Shown: one piece after another, positions 27,420-36,906 of the stretch
Position numbering within the stretch: position 1 is the stretch's first letter
How the letters are laid out: every line of letters begins with the position of its first letter
Origin: Alcanivorax sp.
GTDB taxonomy: Bacteria > Pseudomonadota > Gammaproteobacteria > Pseudomonadales > Alcanivoracaceae
DNA length: 64,000 bases
Reading direction: 5' to 3'
NCBI GenBank assembly: GCA_022565695.1
Contig: JAIUME010000002.1
Location: 124,001 to 188,000 of the forward strand
The notes under the pieces: generated by a model
What the model saw: the letters and a program-made list of their open reading frames with translations, nothing else
Told to the model about the DNA's origin: nothing
The model's database searches: none
Translations under genes and position numbers: made by a program

Positions 27420-28376
27420 ATGCGTATCGGCATCGTGGTGGATTCCACGTGTGACTTACCGGCCAGTTTCTATTCAGAGCACGACATTCGCATCATGCCC
27501 ATATCCATCCGGCTCGGCGACGAGTTACTGGTGGATGAGCGGGATGAGAAGGCAACGCAGCATTTCTATGCCAGCCAGCTGGATGCCAAGGGCATTGATT
27601 CCGAATCCATTCCCTACGACAGCAAGGAGATCCAGGCGGTGTTTCTCGAACGCCTGGTGATCGATTTCGATCTGATGTTCTGCATCACGGTCTCCAGCAA
27701 GCGCAGCCTGATCTTCGACAATGCGACCAGCGCGTCCTTTGGCATTCTCAAGCAGTACCGGGAAGCCCGGGCTGCCGCAGATGTCAGTGGGCCCTTCTCC
27801 ATGCGGGTGATCGACAGCAAGACGATCTTTGCGGGCACGGCGGTGCTGGTGGCCGAGGCGGCGGCGATGATCAAATCAGGGATTCACCCCAACGAGATTC
27901 GCCTGAAAATTGACCAGATGATACCCGACATCTGCGGTTTCATGGTGCCGGCGGATCTGGCCTATGTACGCAATCGGGGTTTCAAGAAGGGCACCCGCAA
28001 GAGCCTGTCCGACACCATGCGCGGGGTCGCCTTGACGGTGGGCTCGGCGCTCTCTTTGCACCCGATCATCAAGGTCTACCGCGGGCAGGAAGACCCGGCC
28101 ACAGTGAATCGCAGCTACGCCAAGTCGGTACGCAAGATGCTGGAGCATGTTGCCGAGCGGATCACTGCGGGGGACGTGCGTTCAGGCAGCATCTGCCTGA
28201 GCTATGCCGGGGATATCTCGGCGGTGCCGGATATGGAGGGCTTCCAGACGCTGGATGCCGCGGCGCGCAAGGCGGGGCTGACCTTGCATCTGGCCACCAT
28301 GAGCGCCACCGGCGCGGTCAATGTCGGGGGCGGTTGTCTGTTCGTGGCCTACGCGGGAGAGCCCGGCGAGTTGTAA
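27420..28376 (+). CDS. DegV family fatty acid-binding protein
   Basis: DegV-family proteins bind a fatty acid between two domains; in some bacteria they present it to a fatty acid kinase (FakB role). The 318-residue product starts MRIGIVVDSTCDLP, the family's opening motif, and has the TVSSKRSLIFDNA and ...LHPIIKVYRGQ... ligand-loop segments. Ribosome site GGGGGAGA before the ATG. No FakA-like kinase gene is in the window. It converges on ppsR. Confidence 0.9.
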   Translation: MRIGIVVDSTCDLPASFYSEHDIRIMPISIRLGDELLVDERDEKATQHFYASQLDAKGIDSESIPYDSKEIQAVFLERLVIDFDLMFCITVSSKRSLIFDNATSASFGILKQYREARAAADVSGPFSMRVIDSKTIFAGTAVLVAEAAAMIKSGIHPNEIRLKIDQMIPDICGFMVPADLAYVRNRGFKKGTRKSLSDTMRGVALTVGSALSLHPIIKVYRGQEDPATVNRSYAKSVRKMLEHVAERITAGDVRSGSICLSYAGDISAVPDMEGFQTLDAAARKAGLTLHLATMSATGAVNVGGGCLFVAYAGEPGEL

Positions 28377-28401
28377 TCAGGGCCGGGGCTTTTGCGGCGC
28401 C

Positions 28402-29220
28402 TTATTGCAGGCGCCGCTGGAGGCCGGCCTTGGCCAGGATGCGGGTGGAAATCTCCTCGATGGAGAGCTCCGTCGCATTGATGCTGGGGATGTTGAACTT
28501 GTTGAACAGCGCCTCCAGGGCCCGCACTTCCATGTCGCACTGACGCGGTGATGCGTACTTGCTGCCGGACTTGCGCTCGCTGCGGATGGCCGCCAGGCGA
28601 TCCGGGTCGATGGTCAGGCCGAACAGCTTGTCTTTATGGGGGAGCAGGGCCTCCGGCAGGCGCAGGTCATCAAAATCGTCCTCGGTCAGCGGGTAGTTGC
28701 CCGCGTAGAGCCCGAACTGCAGTGCCAGATAAAGGCACGTAGGCGTCTTGCCGCTGCGGGATACACCCACCAGGATGATGTCCGCCTTGTCATAATGGCG
28801 CGTGCGGGCGCCATCGTCGTTGTCCAGGGCGTAATGCACCGCGTCGATGCGGATGCGGTAGGCCTCATGGTCCCGGATCGCATGGCTCTCGCCCACGATC
28901 AGGCTTGATCGTACTCCCAGCTCATCCTCCAGCGGGCCGACAAACGCAGCAAACATGTCGAGCACCAGCCCGTTACAGGTGCCGATGATCTCGCGATGGG
29001 CTTCGTTGACGACGGTGGAGAAGACGATGGGCTTGGTGCCGTCGGTGTCTGCGGTCTGGTTGATCCGGGTAACGGCCTGCCGGGTGGTCTCTTCAGACTG
29101 TACATAGGGCAGGGTGACCTGGGCGAATTCGACCCCCCGGAACTGGCTGAGCATGGAGTGGCCGAGGGTTTCCGCGGTGATGCCGGTGCCGTCGGAGACG
29201 AAAAAAGCAGTACGTTTCAT
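28402..29220 (-). CDS. ppsR: PEP synthase regulatory protein (kinase/pyrophosphorylase)
   Basis: PpsR reversibly phosphorylates a Thr next to the catalytic His of PEP synthase, with ADP as donor, and so turns gluconeogenesis on or off. The product has 272 residues, with KRTAFFVSDGTGITAETLGHSML at the N-terminus and the P-loop-like GVSRSGKTPTCLYLA in the middle. It is divergent from ppsA across a 218-bp shared promoter region, the standard arrangement. Confidence 0.96.
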   Translation of the reverse strand: MKRTAFFVSDGTGITAETLGHSMLSQFRGVEFAQVTLPYVQSEETTRQAVTRINQTADTDGTKPIVFSTVVNEAHREIIGTCNGLVLDMFAAFVGPLEDELGVRSSLIVGESHAIRDHEAYRIRIDAVHYALDNDDGARTRHYDKADIILVGVSRSGKTPTCLYLALQFGLYAGNYPLTEDDFDDLRLPEALLPHKDKLFGLTIDPDRLAAIRSERKSGSKYASPRQCDMEVRALEALFNKFNIPSINATELSIEEISTRILAKAGLQRRLQ

Positions 29221-29438
29221 GGGCAGGTCATACTCGCGGTAGAGGCTCGAAGGGCAAGGCTAACGGCGGCGTTGCGGGCTTGCAAGCGTATCCGGGGCGC
29301 GCCTGACAGGCGCGCTCGCCGGGGTAATTGACCCTATCCCCGAAAGTCGAATCATTTCAGGCGAGAAACGGGACGGCTTTTTGAGTAGAATACCCCGCGA
29401 CACACCCATCCATTCCGGAAAATGTAGGGAGCAGGACC

Positions 29439-31814
29439 TTGGCGGAGTACGTAGTCTGGTTTGAACGCCTTGGCAAGGGCGACGTGGAGACGGTCGGGGG
29501 CAAGAATGCTTCCCTGGGCGAAATGATCAGCAATCTGGCGGCAGCGGGCGTTTCCGTTCCCGGCGGTTTTGCGACCACGGCGCAGGCCTATCGCGATTTC
29601 CTTGAACACAACGACCTGACCCGCAAAATCAATGATGCGCTGGACAGTCTGGACGTGAACGACGTGGTGGCGCTGGCCAAGACCGGCGAAGAAATCCGCC
29701 GCTGGGTGGTGGAAGCCCCCTTCCAGCCCGAGCTGGAACAGCAGATTCGTGACGCATTCGTGCAGATCAGCGACGGCAATGCCGACCTGTCTGTGGCTGT
29801 GCGTTCTTCGGCCACGGCCGAAGACCTGCCGGATGCCTCCTTTGCGGGCCAGCAGGAAACCTTCCTCAACATCCGTGGCGTGGACAACGTTCTGGTGGCG
29901 GTCAAGGAGGTGTTTGCCTCCCTGTTCAACGACCGCGCCATCAGCTACCGGGTGCATCAGGGCTTTGAGCACGCCGGTGTGGCGCTGTCTGCGGGCATCC
30001 AGCGCATGGTGCGCTCCGAAACCGGCGCCGCTGGCGTGATGTTCTCCCTGGATACCGAATCCGGCTTCCGTGACGTGGTATTCATCACCTCGTCCTACGG
30101 CCTGGGTGAAATGGTGGTGCAGGGCGCGGTCAACCCCGACGAGTTCTACGTCCACAAGAAAACATTGCTGAACAAGCGCCCTGCGGTGCTGCGCCGGAAT
30201 CTCGGCTCCAAGCTGCAGAAGATGATCTACGGCAGCGATGCCTCTGCGGGCAAGTCCGTGCAGGTGGTGGACGTCAGCCGCGAAGACCGCATGCGGTTCT
30301 CGCTGACCGATGCCCAGGTGGCCGATCTGTCGCGCCAGGCGATCGAGATCGAAAAGCACTACGGTACCCCGATGGACATCGAGTGGGCGCTGGATGGCGA
30401 CGACGGCAAGCTGTACATCGTGCAGGCCCGCCCGGAGACGGTGAAGAGCCGTTCGGATGTGTCCGTCATGGAGCGCTACCTGCTGAAAGAGAAGGGCGCC
30501 AGGGTGCTCGTGGAAGGGCGCTCCATCGGCCAGCGTATCGGCGCCGGCCCGGTACGCATCATCACCAACATCAAGGAAATGGAGCGGGTCCAGGACGGCG
30601 ACGTGCTGGTCACCGACATGACAGATCCGGACTGGGAGCCGGTGATGAAGCGGGCTGCGGCCATCATCACCAACCGGGGCGGTCGTACCTGCCACGCGGC
30701 GATTATCGCCCGTGAACTGGGCGTGCCGGCCATCGTTGGTTGCGGCGACGCCACCGACCTGCTGACCGATGGCCAACTGGTGACGGCCTCCTGTGCCGAG
30801 GGTGATACCGGCAAGATCTACGAGGGTCGCCTGGATTTCGACATCCAGCGCAACTCCATCGAGTCCATGCCGAAACTGCCGTTCAAGATCATGATGAACG
30901 TCGGTAACCCGGACCGCGCCTTTGACTTCGCCACACTGCCCAATCAGGGTGTGGGTCTGGCGCGCCTGGAATTCATCATCAACCGCATGATTGGCGTGCA
31001 CCCCAAGGCCCTGCTGAACTACAGCAGCCTGCCGAAGGACATCCAGCAGACGGTGGACAAGCGCATTGCCGGCTACGACGGCCCGGTGGAGTTCTACATC
31101 GAGAAGCTGGTCGAGGGCATCAGTACCCTGGCGGCGGCATTCCATCCCGAGAAGGTCATCGTGCGGCTGTCGGACTTCAAGTCCAACGAATACGCCAACC
31201 TGATCGGCGGCAAGCTCTATGAGCCGGAAGAAGAGAACCCGATGCTGGGCTTCCGCGGTGCTTCACGCTACGTCAGCGAGAACTTCCGTGACTGCTTCGA
31301 GCTGGAGTGCAAGGCACTCAAGAAAGTACGCGAAGAGATGGGCTTCACCAATGTCGAAGTGATGGTGCCGTTCGTGCGCACCGTTGGCGAGGCGGAGCAT
31401 GTCATCGAGCTGCTGGCCAAGAACGGCCTCAAGCGGGGCGAGGAAGGTCTGCGCGTCATCATGATGTGCGAGCTGCCCACCAACGCGCTGCTGGCTGACG
31501 AGTTCATCAAGCACTTTGACGGCTTCTCCATCGGTTCCAATGACCTGACCCAGCTGACCCTGGGCCTGGATCGGGACTCCGGTATTGTCAGCCACCTGTT
31601 CGATGAACGTGACCCGGCGGTGAAAAAACTGCTGAGCATGGCCATCGAAGCGTGCAACAAGGCCGGCAAGTACATTGGTATCTGTGGTCAGGGTCCCTCT
31701 GATCACCCGGATCTGGCCAAGTGGCTGATGGAGCAGGGCATCTCGAGTGTGTCCCTGAACCCGGATTCGGTGCTCGATACCTGGTTCTATCTGGCGGAAA
31801 AGCACGGAAAGTAA
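29439..31814 (+). CDS. ppsA: phosphoenolpyruvate synthase
   Basis: PpsA converts pyruvate and ATP to PEP, AMP and phosphate and is needed for growth on fatty acids and alkanes. It has 791 residues. The start is a TTG at 29439 that fits the family N-terminus ([16 protein letters not shown]) and follows GGGAGCAGGA. The catalytic phospho-His is His419 in [14 protein letters not shown], next to the Thr that PpsR phosphorylates. Domains: N-terminal ATP-grasp, central His-swivel, C-terminal TIM barrel ([25 protein letters not shown]). An unusual start codon may limit translation. It is followed by a strong terminator. Confidence 0.97.
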   Translation: MAEYVVWFERLGKGDVETVGGKNASLGEMISNLAAAGVSVPGGFATTAQAYRDFLEHNDLTRKINDALDSLDVNDVVALAKTGEEIRRWVVEAPFQPELEQQIRDAFVQISDGNADLSVAVRSSATAEDLPDASFAGQQETFLNIRGVDNVLVAVKEVFASLFNDRAISYRVHQGFEHAGVALSAGIQRMVRSETGAAGVMFSLDTESGFRDVVFITSSYGLGEMVVQGAVNPDEFYVHKKTLLNKRPAVLRRNLGSKLQKMIYGSDASAGKSVQVVDVSREDRMRFSLTDAQVADLSRQAIEIEKHYGTPMDIEWALDGDDGKLYIVQARPETVKSRSDVSVMERYLLKEKGARVLVEGRSIGQRIGAGPVRIITNIKEMERVQDGDVLVTDMTDPDWEPVMKRAAAIITNRGGRTCHAAIIARELGVPAIVGCGDATDLLTDGQLVTASCAEGDTGKIYEGRLDFDIQRNSIESMPKLPFKIMMNVGNPDRAFDFATLPNQGVGLARLEFIINRMIGVHPKALLNYSSLPKDIQQTVDKRIAGYDGPVEFYIEKLVEGISTLAAAFHPEKVIVRLSDFKSNEYANLIGGKLYEPEEENPMLGFRGASRYVSENFRDCFELECKALKKVREEMGFTNVEVMVPFVRTVGEAEHVIELLAKNGLKRGEEGLRVIMMCELPTNALLADEFIKHFDGFSIGSNDLTQLTLGLDRDSGIVSHLFDERDPAVKKLLSMAIEACNKAGKYIGICGQGPSDHPDLAKWLMEQGISSVSLNPDSVLDTWFYLAEKHGK

Positions 31815-31843
31815 GCCACGGGAAGTAAGCAGTACGACCTGCA

Positions 31844-31892
31844 AGCCCCCGTCCCCTGTGCCAGAACTCCGGTGCAGGGGGCGGGGGCTTTT
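31844..31892 (+). terminator. intrinsic terminator after ppsA
   Basis: Long GC-rich stem: AGCCCCCG and CCCCTG on the left pair with CAGGGG and CGGGGGCT on the right with one small internal bulge, followed by TTTTGTTGTTTT. Confidence 0.9.
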
Positions 31893-31953
31893 GTTGTTTT
31901 GGCGCTGTTTCGACGTGGCGGCTGGTGGGCTGGGTCGAATGAGTGGCTGAGAA

Positions 31954-32574
31954 TCAGCGGACGGCGAGACCGGCGTCGGGGCTGCCGAAATGCTGCTGAT
32001 AGACAGGCAGCAGTTCCTGGACTTTCTTGACGTAACCCCGGGTTTCCGCGAACGGCGGGATGCCGCCATGACGCCGCACATTGCCTTCGCCGGCGTTATA
32101 GGCTGCCAGGACATGATCAAGACGGTCGAAGCGTTCCATCAGGTAGCTGAGGAAGCGGGCGCCGCCAACGATGTTGTCACGGGGATCAAACGCGTTCTGG
32201 ACCTCGAGAAACGCAGCGGTGCGCGGCATCAGCTGCATCAGGCCCTGGGCGCCCACACGGGATACGGCGTGGCGATCAAAATGGGATTCGGCATGAATGA
32301 CGGCCTTGATCAGGCCCGGGTCGACGTCGTAAAGGCGTGCCGCAAGGCGAATTTCCGGATCGTACAGGTCGCGCATGTCATCGGTGAGTACACGCGGGCG
32401 GTAATCCCAGCCACGGCGTATATTCAATAGCTCGTAAGACGCGGGCAGGGCATCGCGATCCGTGAACAGGGTGACCCCGTCCGGGCTGCGGTAGGTATAG
32501 ATGGTGTCTGCGGTGACGGCGAGAGGCCCCAGGAGGCCTGCCAGCAGCCCCAGTGCGCTGACGAGTGTCTTCAT
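31954..32574 (-). CDS. lytic transglycosylase, SLT domain
   Basis: A periplasmic muramidase-type enzyme that cuts peptidoglycan glycan strands. From the ATG at 32574 it has 206 residues: a signal peptide (MKTLVSALGLLAGLLGPLAVTA), a short DUF4124-like segment (TIYTYRSPDGVTLFTDRD), then the SLT domain with the catalytic Glu in HAESHFD and the motifs GAQGLMQLMP and AYNAGEGNV. The longer frame from 32661 would add 29 residues and lacks a signal. Monocistronic; convergent with ppsA. Confidence 0.93.
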   Translation of the reverse strand: MKTLVSALGLLAGLLGPLAVTADTIYTYRSPDGVTLFTDRDALPASYELLNIRRGWDYRPRVLTDDMRDLYDPEIRLAARLYDVDPGLIKAVIHAESHFDRHAVSRVGAQGLMQLMPRTAAFLEVQNAFDPRDNIVGGARFLSYLMERFDRLDHVLAAYNAGEGNVRRHGGIPPFAETRGYVKKVQELLPVYQQHFGSPDAGLAVR

Positions 32575-32789
32575 CCCCATTTCCTGCCTGTCATGCTTTA
32601 TTCTGATTGGCGGTCTGACAGTATGCCTGAGTTTGCGCGCCCGAATCCATACCCGCAACACGCCAGCGCCGGGCCTGAATCACAAATCCGTGCCATGGCC
32701 CTGTTTGCCGAAAGGATGACGCAAGGGATTGCCACCCGAGACCAGGACCGTCAGCATTGCGGCTGGCCAATCCACCAGGGGAGCAGACA

Positions 32790-34187
32790 GTGCCAGACAC
32801 ATTCGACCTTATCGTTATCGGGGCTGGTTCAGGCGGCGTGCGTGCCGCGCGGATGGCAGCGGCAGAAGGCGCCCGGGTGGCGATCATCGAATCCCGTTTT
32901 TTCGGTGGCACCTGCGTCAATGTGGGCTGTGTGCCGAAAAAGCTGTTTGCCTATGCCAGCGAATTTCCGGACCTGTTCCGGTTGGCTGAGGATTACGGTT
33001 TTAGCGCCCCGGCAGCCGGGCGCCCGGACTGGCAGCGTTTACGCGATAACAAGACCCGCGAGATCGAGCGTCTTAACGGCATCTATCGGCGCATGCTGGA
33101 GCAGGCCGGTGTGACCATCTTCGAAGCCCATGGCCGGGTACTCGGCGGCGGGCGTGTCAGTGCCGGGGAGCAGGTGCTGACCGCTGAGAACATTCTGGTG
33201 GCAACAGGCGGGCAGCCGTTTGTGCCGGATATTCCGGGCAAGGAGCTGGCGCTGATCTCGGACGATCTGTTCTATCTGCCGACCCTGCCGGAATCGGTGG
33301 CGGTCGTGGGTGGCGGCTATATCGCCACCGAGTTTGCCTCGATCCTTCATGGCCTGGGGGTGGCCGTGCAGCAGATCTACCGTGGCGGCCTGTTCCTGCG
33401 CGGGTTTGATGAAGATATCCGCACCTTTGTGGCAGCCCAGATGGCCGAGAACGGTGTCACGCTGCGCTTTAACTGCAATGTCGTGTCGATCAGCGAAGTG
33501 GATGGCCAGAAACAATTGATGCTGGATGACGGCGAGACGGTGCGGGTCGATGAGGTGTTTTACGCGACCGGACGGGTGCCAAACGTGACCGATCTGTTTG
33601 CGGAGGAACTGCTCACAGGGAAGGATGGCCTGGCGCTGGCTGAGAATGGCGCGGTACAGATCGATGCAGGGTATGCCACGTCGGTGCCTGGGCTGTATGC
33701 ATTGGGCGATGTCACCGATCGTATTCAACTGACCCCGGTGGCGCTGGCAGAGGGCACCTGGTTGGCGAAGACGCTGTTTGCTGCCGACAAGCCCACCGGC
33801 CCCCTGAATTACGAGAATATTGCCACGGCGGTATTCTGCCATCCGAATATCGGCACGGTTGGTCTCACCGAAACTCAGGCGCTGGAGTGTTATGACAAGG
33901 TGCGCATTTATACCAGCGAATTCCGCCCGTTACGTTACTCACTGAGCCCGGCAGCGCCGGGCAGCACGCGGCATCGCACGCTGATGAAACTGGTGGTGGA
34001 CGATGCCAGCGACCGGGTGGTGGGTCTGCATATGGCCGGTGAGGAAGCCGGGGAAATCGTTCAGGGATTTGCCGTGGCCATCAACATGGGCGCGACCAAA
34101 GCAGATTTCGACCGCACCCTGGGCATACACCCGACATCGGCGGAAGAGTTCGTCACCCTGCGCACGCTGACCCGCACCTGTCCTTGA
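32790..34187 (+). CDS. gor: glutathione-disulfide reductase
   Basis: An NADPH-dependent flavoenzyme that reduces oxidised glutathione in the cytosol. It has 465 residues from a GTG at 32790, placed 6 bp after AGGGGAG; an upstream TTG frame start is unlikely. The FAD motif GAGSGGVRAA, redox-active Cys42 and Cys47 in GGTCVNVGC, NADPH motif VGGGYIATEFA and catalytic HPTSAEE at the C-terminus are all visible. It is convergent with the P450 gene. Confidence 0.94.
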   Translation: MPDTFDLIVIGAGSGGVRAARMAAAEGARVAIIESRFFGGTCVNVGCVPKKLFAYASEFPDLFRLAEDYGFSAPAAGRPDWQRLRDNKTREIERLNGIYRRMLEQAGVTIFEAHGRVLGGGRVSAGEQVLTAENILVATGGQPFVPDIPGKELALISDDLFYLPTLPESVAVVGGGYIATEFASILHGLGVAVQQIYRGGLFLRGFDEDIRTFVAAQMAENGVTLRFNCNVVSISEVDGQKQLMLDDGETVRVDEVFYATGRVPNVTDLFAEELLTGKDGLALAENGAVQIDAGYATSVPGLYALGDVTDRIQLTPVALAEGTWLAKTLFAADKPTGPLNYENIATAVFCHPNIGTVGLTETQALECYDKVRIYTSEFRPLRYSLSPAAPGSTRHRTLMKLVVDDASDRVVGLHMAGEEAGEIVQGFAVAINMGATKADFDRTLGIHPTSAEEFVTLRTLTRTCP

Positions 34188-34205
34188 TTCGGCGCTGATC
34201 TGCGA

Positions 34206-34228
34206 AAGGCACTCCTGGTGAGTGCCTT
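34206..34228. terminator. hairpin between gor and the P450 gene
   Basis: Perfect 9-bp stem AAGGCACTC / GAGTGCCTT with a 5-base loop between convergent genes. No T-run follows on the plus strand and only TTTCG on the minus strand, so it is a likely 3'-end structure more than a textbook terminator. Confidence 0.55.
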
Positions 34229-34239
34229 ATATCGTTCGC

Positions 34240-35592
34240 TCAGCTGCGGCGCCGCAGACGCACCGGCAGGTCGTCCTTGGGTACTGGCAGGCTGGTCATG
34301 TCCAGTGGCATGCGGTATGCCGGATCCACCTCCCACTCGAAGCCCAGCACCAGCTGGTGCAGCACCGCTTTGACCTGCAACTCCGCGAAGTGCAGGCCAA
34401 TGCACTTGTGTGCGCCGCCGCCGAAGGGCACCCAGGCGTAAGGGTGCACCTTGTCTTCGCGACGGGCTTCAGAGAACCGCTCGGGGTCGAATTTCTCCGG
34501 CTCTGGCCAGTATTCCGGCATCGCATGGGTGAAGAAGGGGCTGATGGACACCAGGGTCCCGGCGGGCACATGGTACCCTTGGAATTCGCAGTCACGGACG
34601 GTGCGGCGGGGGACGGACGGCACCGGTGCGCACAGGCGCAGTGCCTCCTTCATGGCAAGGCCTGCGCTGTGCAGCTTGCCGAGATCATCGTAGTCCAGTT
34701 GTGTCTTGCCCAGTGCCAGGCTCTCCTCGCGAATCCGGGCTTGCCATTCCGGGTGGCGGGCGAGCCAATAGATCATGTTGCTCAGGGTAATGGTGGTGGT
34801 GTCGTGGGCGGCCATCATCAGGAAGATCATGTGGTTGACGACATCATCATCGGTGAAGGATTCGCCGTCTTCGGTTTCTGCCCGGCACAGCACGCTGAAC
34901 AGATCGCCCTCGCTGCTGAGACGTTTGGCGGGCACCTCACGGCGGAAGAAGTCTTCCAGCACGCGGCGACCGTGCAACCCTTTGGCCCAGCGCCCGCCGG
35001 GCATATTGAAGCGCAGCAGGGCAGTGCCGGCACGTACGGTATCAATGAAAGCCTTGTTGATGCTGTCGGCTTCGCGGCCCAGTTTCTGCCCCATGAAGAC
35101 GTCCGTTGCCAGATCCAGCGTCAGTTGTTTGATGGCAGGAAAAATCATGAAGCGTTCGGCAGGCTGCCAGTCCGCCAGACCCGCCTGGATGCCCGGTCCC
35201 ATGCGGGCGATGTAGTCGCGTAGCACGTCTGTCTTGAACGCCTGTTGCATGATCTTGCGGTGCCAGCGGTGCTCCTCGAAGTCCAGCAGCATGATGCCCC
35301 GGTGGAAGAACTTGCCGATAAACACGTCCCAGCCCTGGTGATTGGAAAACACGTCGTCCTTGTTACGCAGCACGAACTCATTGGCGTCCGGCCCGATCAT
35401 GCTCACCATCTTCATGCCGAAGGCATTGGCCCACGAGATGGGGCCGTAGCGCTCGTAACGCTCACGTCCTGTTCCCAACGGGTCACGAATCAGCTTCAGG
35501 GTGTAGCCCACCAGCGGCAGCCCCGGGTCCCCGGGGATGGGCTTTAGGTCACTGCCGGCGGGTACCGGGGCAAAGGGTATGGCGCTGGGCAT
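34240..35592 (-). CDS. cytochrome P450
   Basis: Product of 450 residues, a typical length for a soluble bacterial P450. The heme motif FGGGAHKCIG holds Cys397. The I-helix reads MMAAHDTTTITLS, the K-helix ExxR is EALR, and the PERF motif (DPERFSEA) is present. The heme-loop sequence is not that of the alkane hydroxylase CYP153 (which has FGFGIHRC-type loops); it looks more like the CYP51/CYP120-type sterol, terpenoid or fatty acid clade. No ferredoxin or reductase gene adjoins it, so redox partners come from elsewhere. Monocistronic. Confidence 0.94.
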   Translation of the reverse strand: MPSAIPFAPVPAGSDLKPIPGDPGLPLVGYTLKLIRDPLGTGRERYERYGPISWANAFGMKMVSMIGPDANEFVLRNKDDVFSNHQGWDVFIGKFFHRGIMLLDFEEHRWHRKIMQQAFKTDVLRDYIARMGPGIQAGLADWQPAERFMIFPAIKQLTLDLATDVFMGQKLGREADSINKAFIDTVRAGTALLRFNMPGGRWAKGLHGRRVLEDFFRREVPAKRLSSEGDLFSVLCRAETEDGESFTDDDVVNHMIFLMMAAHDTTTITLSNMIYWLARHPEWQARIREESLALGKTQLDYDDLGKLHSAGLAMKEALRLCAPVPSVPRRTVRDCEFQGYHVPAGTLVSISPFFTHAMPEYWPEPEKFDPERFSEARREDKVHPYAWVPFGGGAHKCIGLHFAELQVKAVLHQLVLGFEWEVDPAYRMPLDMTSLPVPKDDLPVRLRRRS

Positions 35593-35943
35593 GATCGGGC
35601 TCCTGTGACAGCCGCCGCAGGCGGCAAGGGTATATACAGTGTATGCCTATGCCTCAATCATAGGCCAAGAGCACAGGACAGCAAGCGATGTCGCGGCCAG
35701 GTAAACAGCTTTCTCACGTCTGTAGCCAGTAGCGGCGAAAGGCGGCGGGCAGCGAGTATGGACAGCATGTCTGAACAGCATCTCTGGACAGAGAGTAACC
35801 AGCAGGGCGCGGGCGGACGCCGCCCGGGCCCATCCGCGATTTGCGCAGCGGTTATCCACAGCCTGTTCCACAGATTCTGTGCATAAAGCGGGGGCACCTG
35901 TATCATTCCGCAGGGCCAGGCACCAGTTAAAGGAGAGAAACGG
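35593..35943. other. 351-bp divergent region between the P450 gene and parA
   Basis: No gene. It holds an 11-bp palindrome ATACAGTGTAT (35634-35644) in the P450 promoter region and a DnaA-box cluster (35852-35886) in front of the ParA gene. A GC stem GCCGCCGCAGGCGGC (35611-35625) lies close to the P450 start. Confidence 0.6.
35852..35886. promoter_or_regulatory. cluster of DnaA boxes upstream of parA
   Basis: TTATCCACA on the plus strand (35852-35860) and TTATGCACA on the minus strand (35878-35886) both match the TTATNCACA DnaA box exactly. TGTTCCACA (35864-35872) is a degenerate third copy. The box starts are 12 and 14 bp apart. The ParA gene starts 57 bp further on. DnaA could control this gene or the site could bind DnaA for another purpose. 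Confidence 0.65.
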
Positions 35944-36723
35944 ATGCGGCGAGTGGTGTTCAACCAGAAGGGTGGGGTAGGAAAATCCAGTATTGCGGTC
36001 AATCTGGCCGCCATCAGTGCCAGCCAGGGCCAGCGCACGCTGGTGCTGGATCTTGATCCCCAATGCAATGCCAGCCAGTACCTGCTTGGCATGGATGCCT
36101 ATCACGGAGGCGATGGCCCGACACCCAATGTCGGTACTTTCTTTGCCCAGACGCTGTCGTTCCGCCTCAAGGAGAAGGATCCCCTGGAGTATGTGCACGC
36201 CACCGGTTTCGAGAACCTGAGCGTGCTGCCCTCCAATCCGGAGCTGGGCGAGATCGAGCATATGCTGGAAAGCAAGCACAAGATCTACAAGCTGCGGGCG
36301 CTGGTGAAGGCACTGGAGAAGGAGTTTGATGTGATCTACATCGATACGCCGCCTGCCTACAACTTCTATACGCTCTCGGCCCTGATTGCCGGTGACAAGG
36401 TGCTGATTCCCTTCGACTGTGATGCCTTCTCCCGCAAGGCGCTGTACACCTTGCTGGAGAACATCCGTGAAGCCCGGGACGATCACAATGATGCGCTGGA
36501 GGTCGAGGGCATTGTAGTGAACCAGTTCCAGCCACGGGCACGCCTGCCACAGCAGCTGGTGGAGGGGCTGAGTGAAGAGGGGCTGCCGATTCTGGCCAGC
36601 TATCTGTCCGCCAGTGTGATCATGCGTGAATCCCATGATCAGGCCAAACCCCTGATTCACCTTGCGCCCCGGCACAAGCTGACCCAGGAGTTCGTTGCGC
36701 TACACGCCGAGCTGAATGGCTGA
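35944..36723 (+). CDS. orphan ParA/MinD-like ATPase
   Basis: Product of 259 residues with the deviant Walker A motif KGGVGKSS at residues 9-16, Walker B-type VLDLDPQCN and VIYIDTPPA, typical of ParA ATPases that position DNA or large complexes. Start behind AAAGGAGAG. No parB or centromere-like repeats adjoin it, so it is an orphan. It is preceded by DnaA boxes, which suggests a link to replication or the cell cycle. Function not determined. Confidence 0.88.
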   Translation: MRRVVFNQKGGVGKSSIAVNLAAISASQGQRTLVLDLDPQCNASQYLLGMDAYHGGDGPTPNVGTFFAQTLSFRLKEKDPLEYVHATGFENLSVLPSNPELGEIEHMLESKHKIYKLRALVKALEKEFDVIYIDTPPAYNFYTLSALIAGDKVLIPFDCDAFSRKALYTLLENIREARDDHNDALEVEGIVVNQFQPRARLPQQLVEGLSEEGLPILASYLSASVIMRESHDQAKPLIHLAPRHKLTQEFVALHAELNG

Positions 36724-36906
36724 GGGCGCCTCTGGACATGCTGTTTATACTGCTTCTGCGGATTAATCTGCTACTATCGGCGTAGAACTGTGGCAGGCGC
36801 CGGGGAGCGCCGGGATGCCCGATAAGGGTGGATGACACAGCAGTGCGTCAAGGTTTAACCTGCCTTTGAGAAAAGGCAGAACAATAATTATTCGGGAGAC
36901 ACAACA

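Noticed and set aside
28394-28417. An 8-bp stem GCGGCGCC / GGCGCCGC at the end of ppsR
   Set aside because: There is no T-run on either strand, and it overlaps the ppsR stop codon, so it is not a standard terminator.
29352-31145. A 597-codon open frame on the minus strand inside ppsA
   Set aside because: It is the mirror of the GC-rich ppsA frame; its composition (His-, Arg- and Gln-rich) is typical of antisense frames and it has no domain or signal.
35647-36675. A 342-codon antisense frame across the parA gene
   Set aside because: It overlaps the ParA ATPase almost fully and has no recognisable protein motif.
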